A stretch of 64,000 nucleotides of DNA, taken from the NCBI GenBank assembly GCA_900473185.1, contig UCKU01000003.1:173469-237468 (forward strand), given 5' to 3'. Positions 9,882 to 18,626 of the stretch are shown in pieces. The notes under the pieces were generated by a model, which saw only the letters and a program-made list of their open reading frames with translations, made no database searches and had not been told where the DNA came from. The first letter of the stretch is position 1. Each line of letters begins with the position of its first letter. The translations under genes and the position numbers were made by a program. The stretch comes from Hyphomicrobiales bacterium (GTDB lineage Bacteria > Pseudomonadota > Alphaproteobacteria > Rhizobiales > Rhizobiaceae).

Positions 9882-11267
9882 ATGCCATCCTTCGACTACG
9901 ACCTCTTCGTCATCGGCGGCGGTTCGGGTGGCGTGCGCAGCGCGCGCGTCGCGGCCTCGCTCGGCAAGAAGGTGGCGATCGCCGAGGAATACCGCTATGG
10001 CGGCACCTGCGTGATCCGCGGCTGCGTGCCGAAGAAGCTCTTCGTCTACGCCTCGCAGTTCCACGAGCATTTCGAGGATGCTGCCGGCTTCGGCTGGACG
10101 GTCGGCGAAAGCTCGTTCGACTGGAAGAAGCTGATCTCCGCCAAGGATGGCGAGATCGCGCGGCTGGAAGGGCTCTACAAGAAGGGGCTTTCCGGCGCCA
10201 ATGCCGAGATCCTGGAGACGCGCGCCGAACTCGTCGATGCGCATACGATCCGGCTGCTGAAAACCGGCGAGACGGTGACGGCCAAGACCATCGTGATTGC
10301 GACCGGCGGCACACCGAACCCGCATGCCGCACTTCCCGGCCATGAGCTCTGCATCTCCTCCAACGAGGCCTTCCATCTGGAAGAGCTGCCGAAATCGATC
10401 CTGATTGCCGGCGGCGGTTATATCGCCGTCGAATTCGCCAATATCTTCCACGGGCTCGGCGTCGACACGACGCTGATCTATCGTGGCACCGAAATCCTGT
10501 CGCGCTTCGATGAAGACCTGCGTCGCGGCCTGCATGAGGCGATGGTTGCCAAGGGCATCCGCATCCTGTGCCAGGACGTGATGGAGAAGGTGACGAAGGG
10601 CGAGAACGGCCTTGTCATCGAGACGATGAAGGGCGCGACGCTGAATGCCGATGTCGTCATGCTGGCGCTTGGCCGTGACCCAAACACGAAGGGACTGGGG
10701 CTCGAAAATGCCGGTGTTGCCTTCAACGAGCGCGGCGCCATCATCGTCGACGATTATTCGCGTACCAATGTCGAGAACATCTATGCTCTCGGCGATGCCA
10801 CCGACCGGGTACAACTGACACCAGTGGCGATCCATGAGGCCATGTGCTTCATCGAGACGGAATACAAGAACAATCCGACCAAGCCGGATTACGACCTGAT
10901 CCCGACCGCCGTCTTCTCACAGCCGGAGATCGGCACGGTCGGCCTTTCCGAGGAAGAGGCGGGCAAGCGCTACAAGGAGCTGGAAGTTTACCGCGCCCAG
11001 TTCCGGCCACTGAAGGCCACACTTTCGGGCCGGGCCGAAAAGATGATCATGAAGCTGATCGTCGATGCCGCAAGCCGCAAGGTTGTCGGCGCCCATATCC
11101 TCGGTCACGACGCCGGCGAGATGGCACAGCTTCTCGGCATCACGCTGAAGGCCGGCTGCACCAAGGATGATTTCGACCGCACCATGGCGCTGCACCCGAC
11201 GGCCGCCGAAGAGCTGGTGACCATGTATGCGCCGAGCTACCGTATCCGTGACGGCCAACGCGTTTAA
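9882..11267 (+). CDS. gor: Glutathione-disulfide reductase
   Basis: The 461-residue product is a FAD/NAD-linked disulfide reductase. The N-terminal FAD loop is VIGGGSGGVRSARVAASLG. The redox pair is in GGTCVIRGCVPKK, the glutathione-reductase form of CxxxxC. A second Rossmann loop (IAGGGYIAVEFANIFHGLG) binds NADPH, and the C-terminal LHPTAAEELVTMY carries the catalytic His-Glu. It keeps glutathione reduced in the cytoplasm. The ATG at 9882 follows CGGAGA; the open frame extends upstream but without conserved sequence. Confidence 0.96.
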   Translation: MPSFDYDLFVIGGGSGGVRSARVAASLGKKVAIAEEYRYGGTCVIRGCVPKKLFVYASQFHEHFEDAAGFGWTVGESSFDWKKLISAKDGEIARLEGLYKKGLSGANAEILETRAELVDAHTIRLLKTGETVTAKTIVIATGGTPNPHAALPGHELCISSNEAFHLEELPKSILIAGGGYIAVEFANIFHGLGVDTTLIYRGTEILSRFDEDLRRGLHEAMVAKGIRILCQDVMEKVTKGENGLVIETMKGATLNADVVMLALGRDPNTKGLGLENAGVAFNERGAIIVDDYSRTNVENIYALGDATDRVQLTPVAIHEAMCFIETEYKNNPTKPDYDLIPTAVFSQPEIGTVGLSEEEAGKRYKELEVYRAQFRPLKATLSGRAEKMIMKLIVDAASRKVVGAHILGHDAGEMAQLLGITLKAGCTKDDFDRTMALHPTAAEELVTMYAPSYRIRDGQRV

Positions 11268-11300
11268 TCTGGGCGTCTGATCTCTTCCCCTGGAGTGACG

Positions 11301-11320
11301 CCTGCCGCACAAACGGCAGG
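11301..11320. terminator. Hairpin between convergent gor and the VWA-protein gene
   Basis: A perfect 7-bp stem (CCTGCCG / CGGCAGG) sits between the two convergent stop codons. It has no T-run, so it may only be a weak bidirectional terminator. Confidence 0.45.
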
Positions 11321-11329
11321 CGAGGGCGG

Positions 11330-12613
11330 CTAGCTGGTTAGCCGTGGCGCGCGGATGACCTTCAGGAACAGTGCCTTCATGGCATCGGCGATGCCTTCGG
11401 TCGGCGACACCTCGAAATAAAGGCCGGGCGAGGCGCAGGCGGCCATGCGCGTGGGTATCTCGTTCTGGAAGGGCTTGATCCAGGTATTGTACCAGGCGTT
11501 GCTCGGCAGCGGCAGGTAGGTGGTGTAGAGCACGGCGATCTTGACGCCGCGATCCTTGAGCGGCTTGCAGAAGGACGTGTCGATGGGCTCCTGACAGCGG
11601 CCACCCGTCGTCTTCTTGGTGCAGGTCGAAGGCTTGTTGCTGTCGCCGACGCCATCCGACACGAAGAACAGGATCTTTTCCGGGTTGATGTTCGACGTTC
11701 CGTCGCCGGCCGGATCGATGATGGTGTTCATCTGCGTCATGGCGCTGTCGAAGCTGGTGAGCTGGTCCTGATTGTAGTTCTGATAGGGAATGGTCATCAG
11801 GTCGACGGCATTGGTATAGTTCTTCACCGTCGTCAGGTCCGAGGTGAGGCCTGATATCGTCGTCAGCTTGGCGTCCTCAGCCTTGGTGCCGAAGGTGTAG
11901 ACGCCCATGCGGAACTGATCGGCGCTGACGCGCTCGGTCTTGGCCGTGTCGGTCAGCGCCTGGGTTGCCTGGCGAACCACGTCGATGCGCATGGCGACGC
12001 CCAGGCTCTTGGCGATCGTGTAATTATTGGTGCTCTGGTCCATCTGGTGGCAGGCAAAGGCACAGCCGGTCTTGGCCTCCAGCTTGGAAACATCGGTCGG
12101 GGTCGCGGCGACACCCATGGATGGCGTATTGTCGAGCAGGATGTAGAAATCCATGAAGGAGGCGGTTTGATACTCCGCCGTCGCCGTGCCCGATATGGTG
12201 ATAGAGTCTTGGCCGAGGACATGCATGAAGGTGGTGGGCACGGAGGCGCTGAAGGAGACGAGCGAATTGAGCTTATTGGCCGTCTTGGTGACGTCGATGC
12301 TGAGCTCAACCGGCACCGAGGTCAGTTCACCGGACATCTGTGAAAAGAAGATGTTGCGGGCATCCGTCTTGGCAACGGAGATGGTGCCATTGCCCTTCAT
12401 GGTCATGGCGGCTGCCACCGCATCCGATTTTTCGGAAACGGCGCCAACGGCTGCGGCATCAGCGGCGGCATAGAGCTGGGTACGCAAGCTCAGCGCATGG
12501 GCATAGTCCAGCGCCAGACCGGCAGAGCCAACCAGCGGCACCATCAAAAGCGCCGTCATGATACCGAAATTGCCAGACCGGTCCGAAAGGAAAGCGGACG
12601 AAAGGATACCCAT
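11330..12613 (-). CDS. TadG-like pilus-assembly protein with VWA domain
   Basis: This is a 427-residue protein. The N-terminus (about residues 10-40) has the basic-then-hydrophobic TadE/TadG segment (GNFGIMTALLMVPLVGSAGL) that resembles a pilin-like anchor. A von Willebrand A domain begins near residue 150 (FYILLDNTPSMG, a MIDAS-type site) and runs to the C-terminus, with FFVSDGVGD as its second conserved stretch. Several cysteines (CAFACHQ, CTKKTTGGRCQE) suggest disulfides outside the cytoplasm. It stands alone, away from the tadE/tadG pair at 20-22 kb, so its pilus role is inferred. Confidence 0.85.
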   Translation of the reverse strand: MGILSSAFLSDRSGNFGIMTALLMVPLVGSAGLALDYAHALSLRTQLYAAADAAAVGAVSEKSDAVAAAMTMKGNGTISVAKTDARNIFFSQMSGELTSVPVELSIDVTKTANKLNSLVSFSASVPTTFMHVLGQDSITISGTATAEYQTASFMDFYILLDNTPSMGVAATPTDVSKLEAKTGCAFACHQMDQSTNNYTIAKSLGVAMRIDVVRQATQALTDTAKTERVSADQFRMGVYTFGTKAEDAKLTTISGLTSDLTTVKNYTNAVDLMTIPYQNYNQDQLTSFDSAMTQMNTIIDPAGDGTSNINPEKILFFVSDGVGDSNKPSTCTKKTTGGRCQEPIDTSFCKPLKDRGVKIAVLYTTYLPLPSNAWYNTWIKPFQNEIPTRMAACASPGLYFEVSPTEGIADAMKALFLKVIRAPRLTS

Positions 12614-12859
12614 GCTGAACCCCTATTTTATTAGGGTATTCTGTACATTTGAAATCTAAATTAGCAGGAAAATAGCATGGTATATATCGTCTTAACGCCG
12701 GTTTCGATGTCATATTGGCGCAGCCAGAGTGACGCTGCGAGCCACCGATGCAAACTCTCCCAGGGCGCCGAATGCGCTAGGCAAGGGGAGCCGAAAGGTT
12801 TATAAGCCGCCGCATTCTTTAACGGGCAGGCATCCGGAGCAAACCGGATGGGGAAGCAG

Positions 12860-14242
12860 ATGAGTGACATGGCACAGAATTGGACCCCGAGCAGCTGGCG
12901 GAGCAAGCCAATCCAGCAGGTTCCGGAATATCCTGATGCGGCAGCACTTGCCGCGACGGAAGCCGTGCTTGCCACCTATCCGCCGCTCGTTTTTGCCGGT
13001 GAAGCCCGCCGCCTGAAGAGCGCGCTTGCCAATGTGGCCGAAGGCAACGCCTTCCTGCTGCAGGGCGGCGACTGTGCCGAGAGCTTCCTGGAGCATGGCG
13101 CCGACAATATCCGCGACTTCTTCCGCGCCTTCCTGCAGATGGCCGTCGTGCTGACTTTTGGCGCCCAGCTGCCGGTGGTCAAGGTCGGCCGTATCGCCGG
13201 CCAGTTCGCCAAGCCGCGTTCGGCGCCGATGGAAACGCAGAACGGCGTGTCGCTGCCGAGCTATCGCGGCGATATCGTCAACGGCATCGAATTCACGCCG
13301 GAATCCCGTATCCCGAGCCCGGAGCGCCAGCTCGATGCCTACCGCCAGTCGGCCGCAACGCTGAACCTGCTGCGCGCATTTGCGATGGGCGGCTACGCCA
13401 ATCTCGACAACGTGCACAAGTGGATGCTCGGCTTCGTCAAGGACAGCCCGCAGGGCGAGCGCTACCGCAAGCTTGCCGACCGTATCAGCGAAACCATGGA
13501 TTTCATGAAGGCGATCGGCATCACCTCGGAAAACAATCCGAGCCTGCGCGAGACGGATTTCTTCACCAGCCACGAAGCGCTGCTGCTTGGTTATGAAGAA
13601 GCGCTGACCCGTGTCGACTCCACCTCGGGTGACTGGTACGCCACATCAGGCCATATGATCTGGATCGGCGACCGCACGCGCCAGCTCGACCATGCGCATG
13701 TGGAATATTTCCGCGGCATCAAGAACCCTGTTGGTCTCAAGTGCGGCCCGTCGCTGCAGCCAGACAACCTGATCGAACTGATCGACGCGCTGAACCCTGC
13801 CAACGAAGCCGGCCGCCTGACGCTGATCTGCCGCTTCGGCCATGACAAGGTGGCCGACAACCTGCCGAAGCTCATTCGTGCCGTCGAGCGCGAGGGCAAG
13901 AAGGTCGTCTGGTCCTGCGACCCGATGCACGGCAACACGATCACGCTCAACAGCTACAAGACGCGCCCCTTCGAACGCATCCTCTCGGAAGTCGAAAGCT
14001 TCTTCCAGATCCACCGCGCCGAGGGCACGCATCCGGGCGGCATCCATATCGAAATGACCGGCAAGGACGTGACCGAATGCACCGGCGGCGCCCGCGCCGT
14101 GACGGCCGAAGACCTACAGGATCGCTATCACACGCACTGCGACCCGCGCCTTAACGCCGACCAGGCACTGGAGCTGGCGTTTTTGCTGGCTGAGCGCATG
14201 AAGGGTGGCCGCGACGAGAAGCGGATGGCTGCACGCGCTTGA
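12860..14242 (+). CDS. aroG: Class II (plant-type) DAHP synthase
   Basis: The 460-residue product belongs to the plant-like AroA-II family, which condenses phosphoenolpyruvate and erythrose 4-phosphate in the first step of the shikimate pathway. Recognisable stretches are [60 protein letters not shown] and [16 protein letters not shown]. The ATG at 12860 is preceded by GGGGAA; a start at 12848 would add four residues. A class I DAHP synthase of separate origin lies at 36.9 kb, so this strain has two entry enzymes that probably differ in feedback control. The symbol aroG follows rhizobial usage and is not diagnostic. Confidence 0.95.
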   Translation: MSDMAQNWTPSSWRSKPIQQVPEYPDAAALAATEAVLATYPPLVFAGEARRLKSALANVAEGNAFLLQGGDCAESFLEHGADNIRDFFRAFLQMAVVLTFGAQLPVVKVGRIAGQFAKPRSAPMETQNGVSLPSYRGDIVNGIEFTPESRIPSPERQLDAYRQSAATLNLLRAFAMGGYANLDNVHKWMLGFVKDSPQGERYRKLADRISETMDFMKAIGITSENNPSLRETDFFTSHEALLLGYEEALTRVDSTSGDWYATSGHMIWIGDRTRQLDHAHVEYFRGIKNPVGLKCGPSLQPDNLIELIDALNPANEAGRLTLICRFGHDKVADNLPKLIRAVEREGKKVVWSCDPMHGNTITLNSYKTRPFERILSEVESFFQIHRAEGTHPGGIHIEMTGKDVTECTGGARAVTAEDLQDRYHTHCDPRLNADQALELAFLLAERMKGGRDEKRMAARA

Positions 14243-14266
14243 GGTGAATAGCCGACAGAGGTTGAG

Positions 14267-14294
14267 AAGCCCGGCCAAGCGCCGGGCTTTTTGT
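14267..14294 (+). terminator. Intrinsic terminator of the class II DAHP synthase gene
   Basis: The stem AAGCCCGGC / GCCGGGCTT with loop CAAGC is followed by TTTTGTTTG. Confidence 0.9.
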
Positions 14295-14330
14295 TTGTGG
14301 AGCGGCACGCCCCACACCCCTCATCTCTGT

Positions 14331-14433
14331 GCTCGTCACAGAGATCCAGCCTGCCCAAGTCCTTGGGCAGAAGAGACTCTTATGTGATTGCGGGAGTTAT
14401 TACCGCGCGGACGCCTGGATCCCTGTGACGAGT
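14331..14433. repeat. Palindromic element with an internal hairpin
   Basis: The arms GCTCGTCACAGAGATCCAG (about 14332) and CTGGATCCCTGTGACGAGT (about 14415) are inverted and match at 17 of 19 positions. A small hairpin (CTGCCCAAG / CTTGGGCAG) lies just inside the left arm. This looks like another rhizobial intergenic palindrome. It borders the IS remnant, so it may have served as an insertion hot spot. Confidence 0.6.
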
Positions 14434-14605
14434 GTAAAGCCCGGATACATACCTGACAGACGTTCGGAGACATGCCTGACACTTATTCGGGGCTTTTGAG
14501 GTCGATTTTCGCGACCTGATTTGCACCAAAGAAGACGCCGTAGAGACCGTCCTGCTGGAGCGGGCGGATGGCGAGGCATTCGGTTCTGAAGGCGTTGGGC
14601 ACGCC
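14434..14605 (-). mobile_element. IS481-like transposase 3' remnant, frameshifted
   Basis: On the minus strand one frame reads FRTECLAIRPLQQDGLYGVF followed by GANQVAKIDL and a stop near 14483. A second frame downstream reads VRHVSERLSGMYPGF. Both pieces resemble the tail of rhizobial IS481-family transposases, where they would be continuous (IRPL...GVFFGA...IDL...VGHVSEQVSAMSPG in typical members, from memory). The split between frames shows a frameshift. No catalytic DDE core, no start and no terminal repeat remain, so this is a dead fragment. It joins directly to a truncated membrane-protein gene. Confidence 0.65.
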
Positions 14606-14709
14606 CAGAGGCGTGCAACCGCGAGGCCCACCAGATAAGCGATACCGCCTATCTGGGTGAGCAGGGTCAGAAAGACGACGATTGCGAAGCGGAAGGCGAA
14701 ACGAAGCAT
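14606..14709 (-). pseudogene. Truncated small inner-membrane protein gene
   Basis: From an ATG at about 14709 the minus strand encodes a basic start and a strong hydrophobic helix (FAIVVFLTLLTQIGGIAYLV) for about 33 residues. The reading frame then runs into the IS481-like remnant and loses similarity to a membrane protein. The natural C-terminus is missing. I infer disruption by the insertion sequence; the original function is unknown. Confidence 0.5.
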
Positions 14710-14789
14710 CTCTGATGTTTTTTTCACCGGAAGTTGCGATTTTCTTCTATTGCCATTCTCATGAGAGATTACACAAGAGGGTGAGTTTG

Positions 14790-15266
14790 ATGCGAATACG
14801 TCCGTCGGCACGGCTGCTTCTGCTCGATCAGTTTGGCTGCGTTCTGCTGTTCAAATTCGTCTTCAGATCCGGCGCGCTTGCGGGGCGCCAATATTGGGCG
14901 ACACCGGGCGGCGGGCTCGAGGAGGGCGAGACATTCGAGCAGGCGGCCCTGCGCGAACTCACGGAAGAGACGGGCTTTCATACGGAGCACGTGGGACCGT
15001 CGATCGGCAGCCGGTCTTTTGACTTGCAACTGCCCGATGGCGAGATGGTGCGCGCCGAGGAGCAATTCTTTGCGGTGCTCGCCGAACGCGGCGCGATCTC
15101 CGACAGCGGCTGGACGGATCTGGAACGGGAAGTCATGGCCGATCACTACTGGTGGTCGGCCGCGGAACTAGTCAGCAGTACCGAGATCATTTTTCCCGAT
15201 GGTATCCTCGATCTGATGGAGGTCGCCGCCGCGCAGCTGGCCTTGCCGCGTGCCGTTCGTCGGTGA
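14790..15266 (+). CDS. Nudix hydrolase (island copy 1)
   Basis: This is a 158-residue single-domain Nudix protein. The Nudix box is complete: GGGLEEGETFEQAALRELTE followed by ETGF matches GX5EX7REUXEEXGU, so it should bind Mg2+ and cleave a nucleoside diphosphate linked to another group. The substrate cannot be read from the sequence. The ATG at 14790 follows AAGAGGGTGAG. The gene is the first of the accessory island and stands about 200 bp upstream of the tyrS paralog on the same strand, so the two are probably cotranscribed and the tyrS leader lies in their shared mRNA. Confidence 0.9.
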   Translation: MRIRPSARLLLLDQFGCVLLFKFVFRSGALAGRQYWATPGGGLEEGETFEQAALRELTEETGFHTEHVGPSIGSRSFDLQLPDGEMVRAEEQFFAVLAERGAISDSGWTDLEREVMADHYWWSAAELVSSTEIIFPDGILDLMEVAAAQLALPRAVRR

Positions 15267-15277
15267 TCAGCCCCCTT

Positions 15278-15462
15278 GTGGCCTGGTCGCAGGCCCTGTA
15301 TGCAAGCTGCATGACCCGTGTACCGACCCTTTCCGGCCTGTATTACGCGCTGCTCCCATAGAGCGGCGATGGTTATCTATTCGAAACCCGAAACGCCGCA
15401 CGGTCGGCGGCGTGTGTTTCAACAGAAGGTCTCCGGCCTGATTGGCCCCCATGGAGACCCTT
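15278..15462 (+). promoter_or_regulatory. Candidate translational-attenuation leader of the tyrS paralog
   Basis: A short frame (GTG 15278 or ATG 15311, stop 15359-15361) ends in LSGLYYALLP, with two adjacent Tyr codons. It is followed by a stem at about 15389-15420 (GAAACGCCGC with GCGGCGT...GTTTC). A second stem pairs GGTCTCC (15428-15434) with GGAGACC (15453-15459), with GGCC/GGCC inside. The GGAGA of this second stem is the likely ribosome site for the tyrS start at 15463, so the site is masked in the folded RNA. Ribosome stalling at the Tyr codons could refold the leader. Weak points: the short frame lacks a good ribosome site, and there is no U-run. Confidence 0.4.
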
Positions 15463-16737
15463 GTGACCATCAATTTCCAGCCTTCCACCAAGCTTCGATC
15501 GGAGTTTCTGCGTGTTCTCTCCGAGCGCGGTTTCATCCAGCAATGCACCGACCTTGAAGCGCTCGATAGCTGGCTCAGCACCGGCTCTGGCACGGCCTAT
15601 AACGGATTTGATCTGACGGCCGACAGCCTGCATGTCGGGCATCTCATCCCCATCATGATGCTGCGTTGGTTCCAGAAGACCGGCAACAGGCCGATCGCGC
15701 TGATGGGCGGGGCGACGACGTTGCTTGGCGATCCGAGCTTTCGTGACACGTCGCGGCCTCTGCTCAGCCAAGAGCAGATCACCGGCAATCTCGCCGGTAT
15801 CAGGCGCATCTTCGAACGGTTCCTGACCTTCGGCGACGGGCCGACCGATGCGCTCATGGTCAACAACGCCGATTGGCTGGGCAGTCTGAAATACTTGGAT
15901 TTCCTGCGCGATGTCGGCCCGCATTTCTCCGTCAACCGGATGCTGACCTCCGACAGTGTGCGCCAGCGGCTGGAGCGGGAGCAATCGCTATCACTGCTCG
16001 AATTCAACTACATGGTGATGCAGGGCTATGACTTTCATGTGCTTGCCGGAAGCCACGGCTGCTTGCTGCAGCTCGGCGGTTCGGACCAGTGGGGCAATAT
16101 CTTGAGCGGCGTGGAATTCGGACGGCGTGCCGGCGGGCGCACATTGTTCGGATTGACGGCGCCGCTCTTGACGACCGCCTCGGGCGCGAAGATGGGCAAG
16201 AGTGCGTCGGGTGCGGTCTGGCTGAATGCCGACCGCTTGTCGCCCTACGAATTCTGGCAATTTTGGCGCAACACCGAGGATGCTGATGTCGGGCGCTTCT
16301 TGCGCCTCTTCACTGAGCTGCCGCTTGACGAGATCGCCCGGCTGGAAAGGCTTAGCGGCTCCGAAATCAACTTGGCGAAGAAGGTGCTTGCCGACGCGGT
16401 GACCGGGCTCTGCCACGGCGCGGAAGCGGCGGCAGAGGCCTCCGAAACATCTCGCCGGATGTTTGAAGTGGGCGAGGTCGCTGCCGGCCTGCCGACGGTT
16501 CCGGCGAATGGCGATCTGCTGCGGCAGGGCTTGCCGCTGCCGGATGCGCTTGTCACGTCGGGGCTTGCGAAGTCGAAAAGCGAAGCGCGGCGGCTGATCC
16601 TTGGAGGCGGGGTTCGCGTCAACAGCCGCAGCGTCAGCGATGAAACCATGCGGCTCGGTTATGCGGATATGGAGGGTGGCGTCATCCGCTTGTCGGTCGG
16701 TCGGAAGAAGCACGTGCTGTTGCGGCTGAAACCGTGA
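15463..16737 (+). CDS. tyrS: Tyrosyl-tRNA synthetase paralog
   Basis: This is a class I synthetase of about 424 residues. The HIGH-type motif is LHVGHL in [20 protein letters not shown], and the KMSKS-type motif is [18 protein letters not shown] is the tyrosine-site loop. A C-terminal S4 RNA-binding domain ([20 protein letters not shown]) is intact, so it should charge tRNA-Tyr. The start is probably GTG 15463, which has GGAGA at the right distance; ATG 15451 lacks a ribosome site. The housekeeping rhizobial TyrS that I remember differs in the HIGH region, so this is probably a second copy. Its neighbours are Nudix and HIT-like hydrolases, not translation genes. Confidence 0.9.
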   Translation: MTINFQPSTKLRSEFLRVLSERGFIQQCTDLEALDSWLSTGSGTAYNGFDLTADSLHVGHLIPIMMLRWFQKTGNRPIALMGGATTLLGDPSFRDTSRPLLSQEQITGNLAGIRRIFERFLTFGDGPTDALMVNNADWLGSLKYLDFLRDVGPHFSVNRMLTSDSVRQRLEREQSLSLLEFNYMVMQGYDFHVLAGSHGCLLQLGGSDQWGNILSGVEFGRRAGGRTLFGLTAPLLTTASGAKMGKSASGAVWLNADRLSPYEFWQFWRNTEDADVGRFLRLFTELPLDEIARLERLSGSEINLAKKVLADAVTGLCHGAEAAAEASETSRRMFEVGEVAAGLPTVPANGDLLRQGLPLPDALVTSGLAKSKSEARRLILGGGVRVNSRSVSDETMRLGYADMEGGVIRLSVGRKKHVLLRLKP

Positions 16738-16754
16738 TGCCATCGGCGGCGGGC

Positions 16755-16773
16755 GCCTATGTCACGTAGGCGA
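16755..16773. terminator. Hairpin between convergent tyrS and Nudix genes
   Basis: The stem CGCCTA / TAGGCG lies between the two convergent stop codons. There is no clear T-run. Confidence 0.4.
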
Positions 16774-16786
16774 CTGCTCCCTGATG

Positions 16787-17545
16787 TTACAGGGCATTGT
16801 GCGTGCGGAAATGCTGCTGCAGGAAAGCCTGAGCCTTGAGGAAGCTCCATGTCCTGGCAGAGCCGGCCATGAAATCGTCGTTGTTCAGGATGTCACTCAG
16901 CGGTGATGCGAAGAGTTCGGCTGCCTCGTTACGGTCGGGCGCATGGCGGGCGCCGTCGAGGATTTCGGCGGCGATGGAGCGGCTTGATGCCAGCAGGCAA
17001 AGCTCCGGATGGCAGTAGACCGGATCGTAGGCGAGGCCGATGGCGAAGGCAGTGGCGCGGTCGATATCGGTGACGGCAACTTCCTCGGCAAGCTCGCGGG
17101 CCGCCTCGTCGAAAAGATCGATCTCTTCGCCTTCCGCTGGCTCCGCGTAGCCGCCGATCAGATAGAGAGCGCCGGGATTCTGCTCCGCGGTGAGGCTTCG
17201 CCTGGTGACGATCACCTGCTGGTCTGCAGTGACAAGAACGACGGTGAGCCCGAGCGGGTCGGCGCGCTCGGCCTGCGGGTGCTCCTCGGCAAAGCCGGCA
17301 TGGCGGGTCGCCACATAGGCGGAAAAGCATGTGCTCTGCGCCGTGATGGTCAGCCTGTTATCTTCGATGTGATGGGCGGCCATGCGCAGAAGCTGTCCGT
17401 CGAAGGCGGCGGGCTGTTTGGCGAGGAAGCGATCCCAGCCGGCTTTGCGCAGCGCCTCGACCGGATCGGAGAGGTGGAAGCTTCCGGCAAGGCGGCAATG
17501 GATATGATCGACTGATATCGTGAATACCTGGTCTGCAAATGTCAT
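16787..17545 (-). CDS. Nudix hydrolase (island copy 2), coupled to the HIT-like gene
   Basis: The product has 252 residues. An N-terminal region of about 110 residues without a recognised fold precedes a Nudix domain (VVLVTADQQVIVTRRSLTAE). Its box reads GGYAEPAEGEEIDLFDEAAR followed by ELAEEVAV. The REUXEE core is kept as ARELAEEV, but the spacing after the first glycines is longer than the canonical box. The ATG at 17545 overlaps the stop of the HIT-like gene (ATGA), which indicates translational coupling and a joint role. The substrate is unknown; coupling to a HIT-like protein suggests a nucleotide or nucleotidyl conjugate. Confidence 0.85.
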   Translation of the reverse strand: MTFADQVFTISVDHIHCRLAGSFHLSDPVEALRKAGWDRFLAKQPAAFDGQLLRMAAHHIEDNRLTITAQSTCFSAYVATRHAGFAEEHPQAERADPLGLTVVLVTADQQVIVTRRSLTAEQNPGALYLIGGYAEPAEGEEIDLFDEAARELAEEVAVTDIDRATAFAIGLAYDPVYCHPELCLLASSRSIAAEILDGARHAPDRNEAAELFASPLSDILNNDDFMAGSARTWSFLKAQAFLQQHFRTHNAL

Positions 17546-18039
17546 GTGCGCAATGTCTTTCTCAGCAATTCGATGGTCTCGGCAACGGATAGTCCCTTTA
17601 TCGGCGGCGGCTCGGCCCGCTCGCAGAATTCCCGCCAGACGAAGAAGGTCAGCTCTGCGCCATCGGTCGGGGTTTCGCCGGGGCCTTCGGCGAAGGTCTG
17701 GAGCAGGCGATAGCGCTCGTCCTGCCAGAAAAGTTCCTCCACCCAGTCGTAGATCGGGATGATGTGGAAATGGATGGGGTAGCCCGGCGCGTGGCCATAG
17801 CGGCCAATGTAAACACGTTTTGCGCCGAGCACCGTGCCGAGAGCCGTCTGCGCCCTTGCCAGCAGCGGGCCGAGTTCGGCGAGGGCTTCGGGCGAGAGTT
17901 CCGACAGGTCGTTGGTGAAGCTTCGCGAGCTGACCATGAGATAGCCGGGCAGGGCGGAATTGATGCGATGGTTCACCAGCCAGCCTGATGTTTCGGATAC
18001 ATGAAACTGCTCGGGGATTTCCAAGGACTGTTTCTCCAT
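17542..18039 (-). CDS. HIT-like nucleotide-binding protein with altered triad
   Basis: The 165-residue product resembles HIT family proteins, which hydrolyse aminoacyl-AMP, AMP-NH2 or dinucleotides. The histidine triad segment is GYPIHFHIIPIYDW. The last two histidines of HxHxHxx are present but the first is Pro, so it is a variant. Upstream features such as GWLVNHRINSALPGYLMVSS fit the HIT fold. Its stop overlaps the start of the Nudix gene, forming a two-gene operon. The start at 18039 lacks a strong ribosome site and is tentative. A close relative of Hint, DcpS-like or Ap4A phosphorylase branches is possible. Confidence 0.8.
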   Translation of the reverse strand: MEKQSLEIPEQFHVSETSGWLVNHRINSALPGYLMVSSRSFTNDLSELSPEALAELGPLLARAQTALGTVLGAKRVYIGRYGHAPGYPIHFHIIPIYDWVEELFWQDERYRLLQTFAEGPGETPTDGAELTFFVWREFCERAEPPPIKGLSVAETIELLRKTLRT

Positions 18040-18152
18040 CGCGGGGCGCCTGCGCGGATTCGCACTGTGGCCGACGATGGCAAGCTTCGGCAAGGCAAGG
18101 GGACGTGACTTTCGCCTGTTGTCGAGGCAGATTGCGGACGCATCGAAGGGAA

Positions 18153-18566
18153 ATGTTTTTGATTGATATTGCATGCGCCATCTTTTGGCGGGAAGGCAGG
18201 GTTTTGCTGGTCCGGCGAGCAGGGCACAAAGAGCGCTTTCCGGATTGCTGGGATCTGGTCGGAGGCCATGTTGAAATCGGCGAAAGCCCCGAGGTGGCAA
18301 TGGTGCGTGAGGCAAAAGAGGAGATCGGCCTGACCCCATTGCGGTTCCGAAAGGTCGCCGAGCATCTCGAGCAAGGTACCACCTACCATCTCTTTCTGGT
18401 GAGCGAATGGCAGGGCGGAGATCCTGTATTGCTTGGCGATGAACATACGGCGATGCAATGGGTCACGCCTGGTGAGGCCGAGGCCCTTGGCGATATGGGG
18501 CACCCGCAATGGTGTTCGATCTTCAGCGAGGCTCAGGAACAGTCTTTACTTGGTGACATGTGTTGA
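18153..18566 (+). CDS. Nudix hydrolase (island copy 3)
   Basis: This is a 137-residue compact Nudix protein. It begins with a beta-strand DIACAIFWREGRVLLVRRA and has a complete box GGHVEIGESPEVAMVREAKE followed by EIGL. The size and motif match MutT-like or NudG-like enzymes that sanitise nucleotides, but substrate residues cannot be assigned. The ATG at 18153 has GAAGGGA nearby. It is transcribed away from the HIT-like gene, 113 bp apart. Confidence 0.87.
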   Translation: MFLIDIACAIFWREGRVLLVRRAGHKERFPDCWDLVGGHVEIGESPEVAMVREAKEEIGLTPLRFRKVAEHLEQGTTYHLFLVSEWQGGDPVLLGDEHTAMQWVTPGEAEALGDMGHPQWCSIFSEAQEQSLLGDMC

Positions 18567-18626
18567 CAGCTGAAGCCGTTGCTTAAGGTGCGACAATACA
18601 TATAAATAAAACTATATTTAAAATAC

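Noticed and set aside
14434..14605. A functional small gene reading the IS-like segment
   Set aside because: The two matching parts are in different frames and lack start and catalytic residues.
15278..15462. T-box riboswitch before tyrS
   Set aside because: No T-box consensus, no specifier-loop architecture and no terminator/antiterminator pair are visible; a leader peptide with ribosome-site masking fits better.
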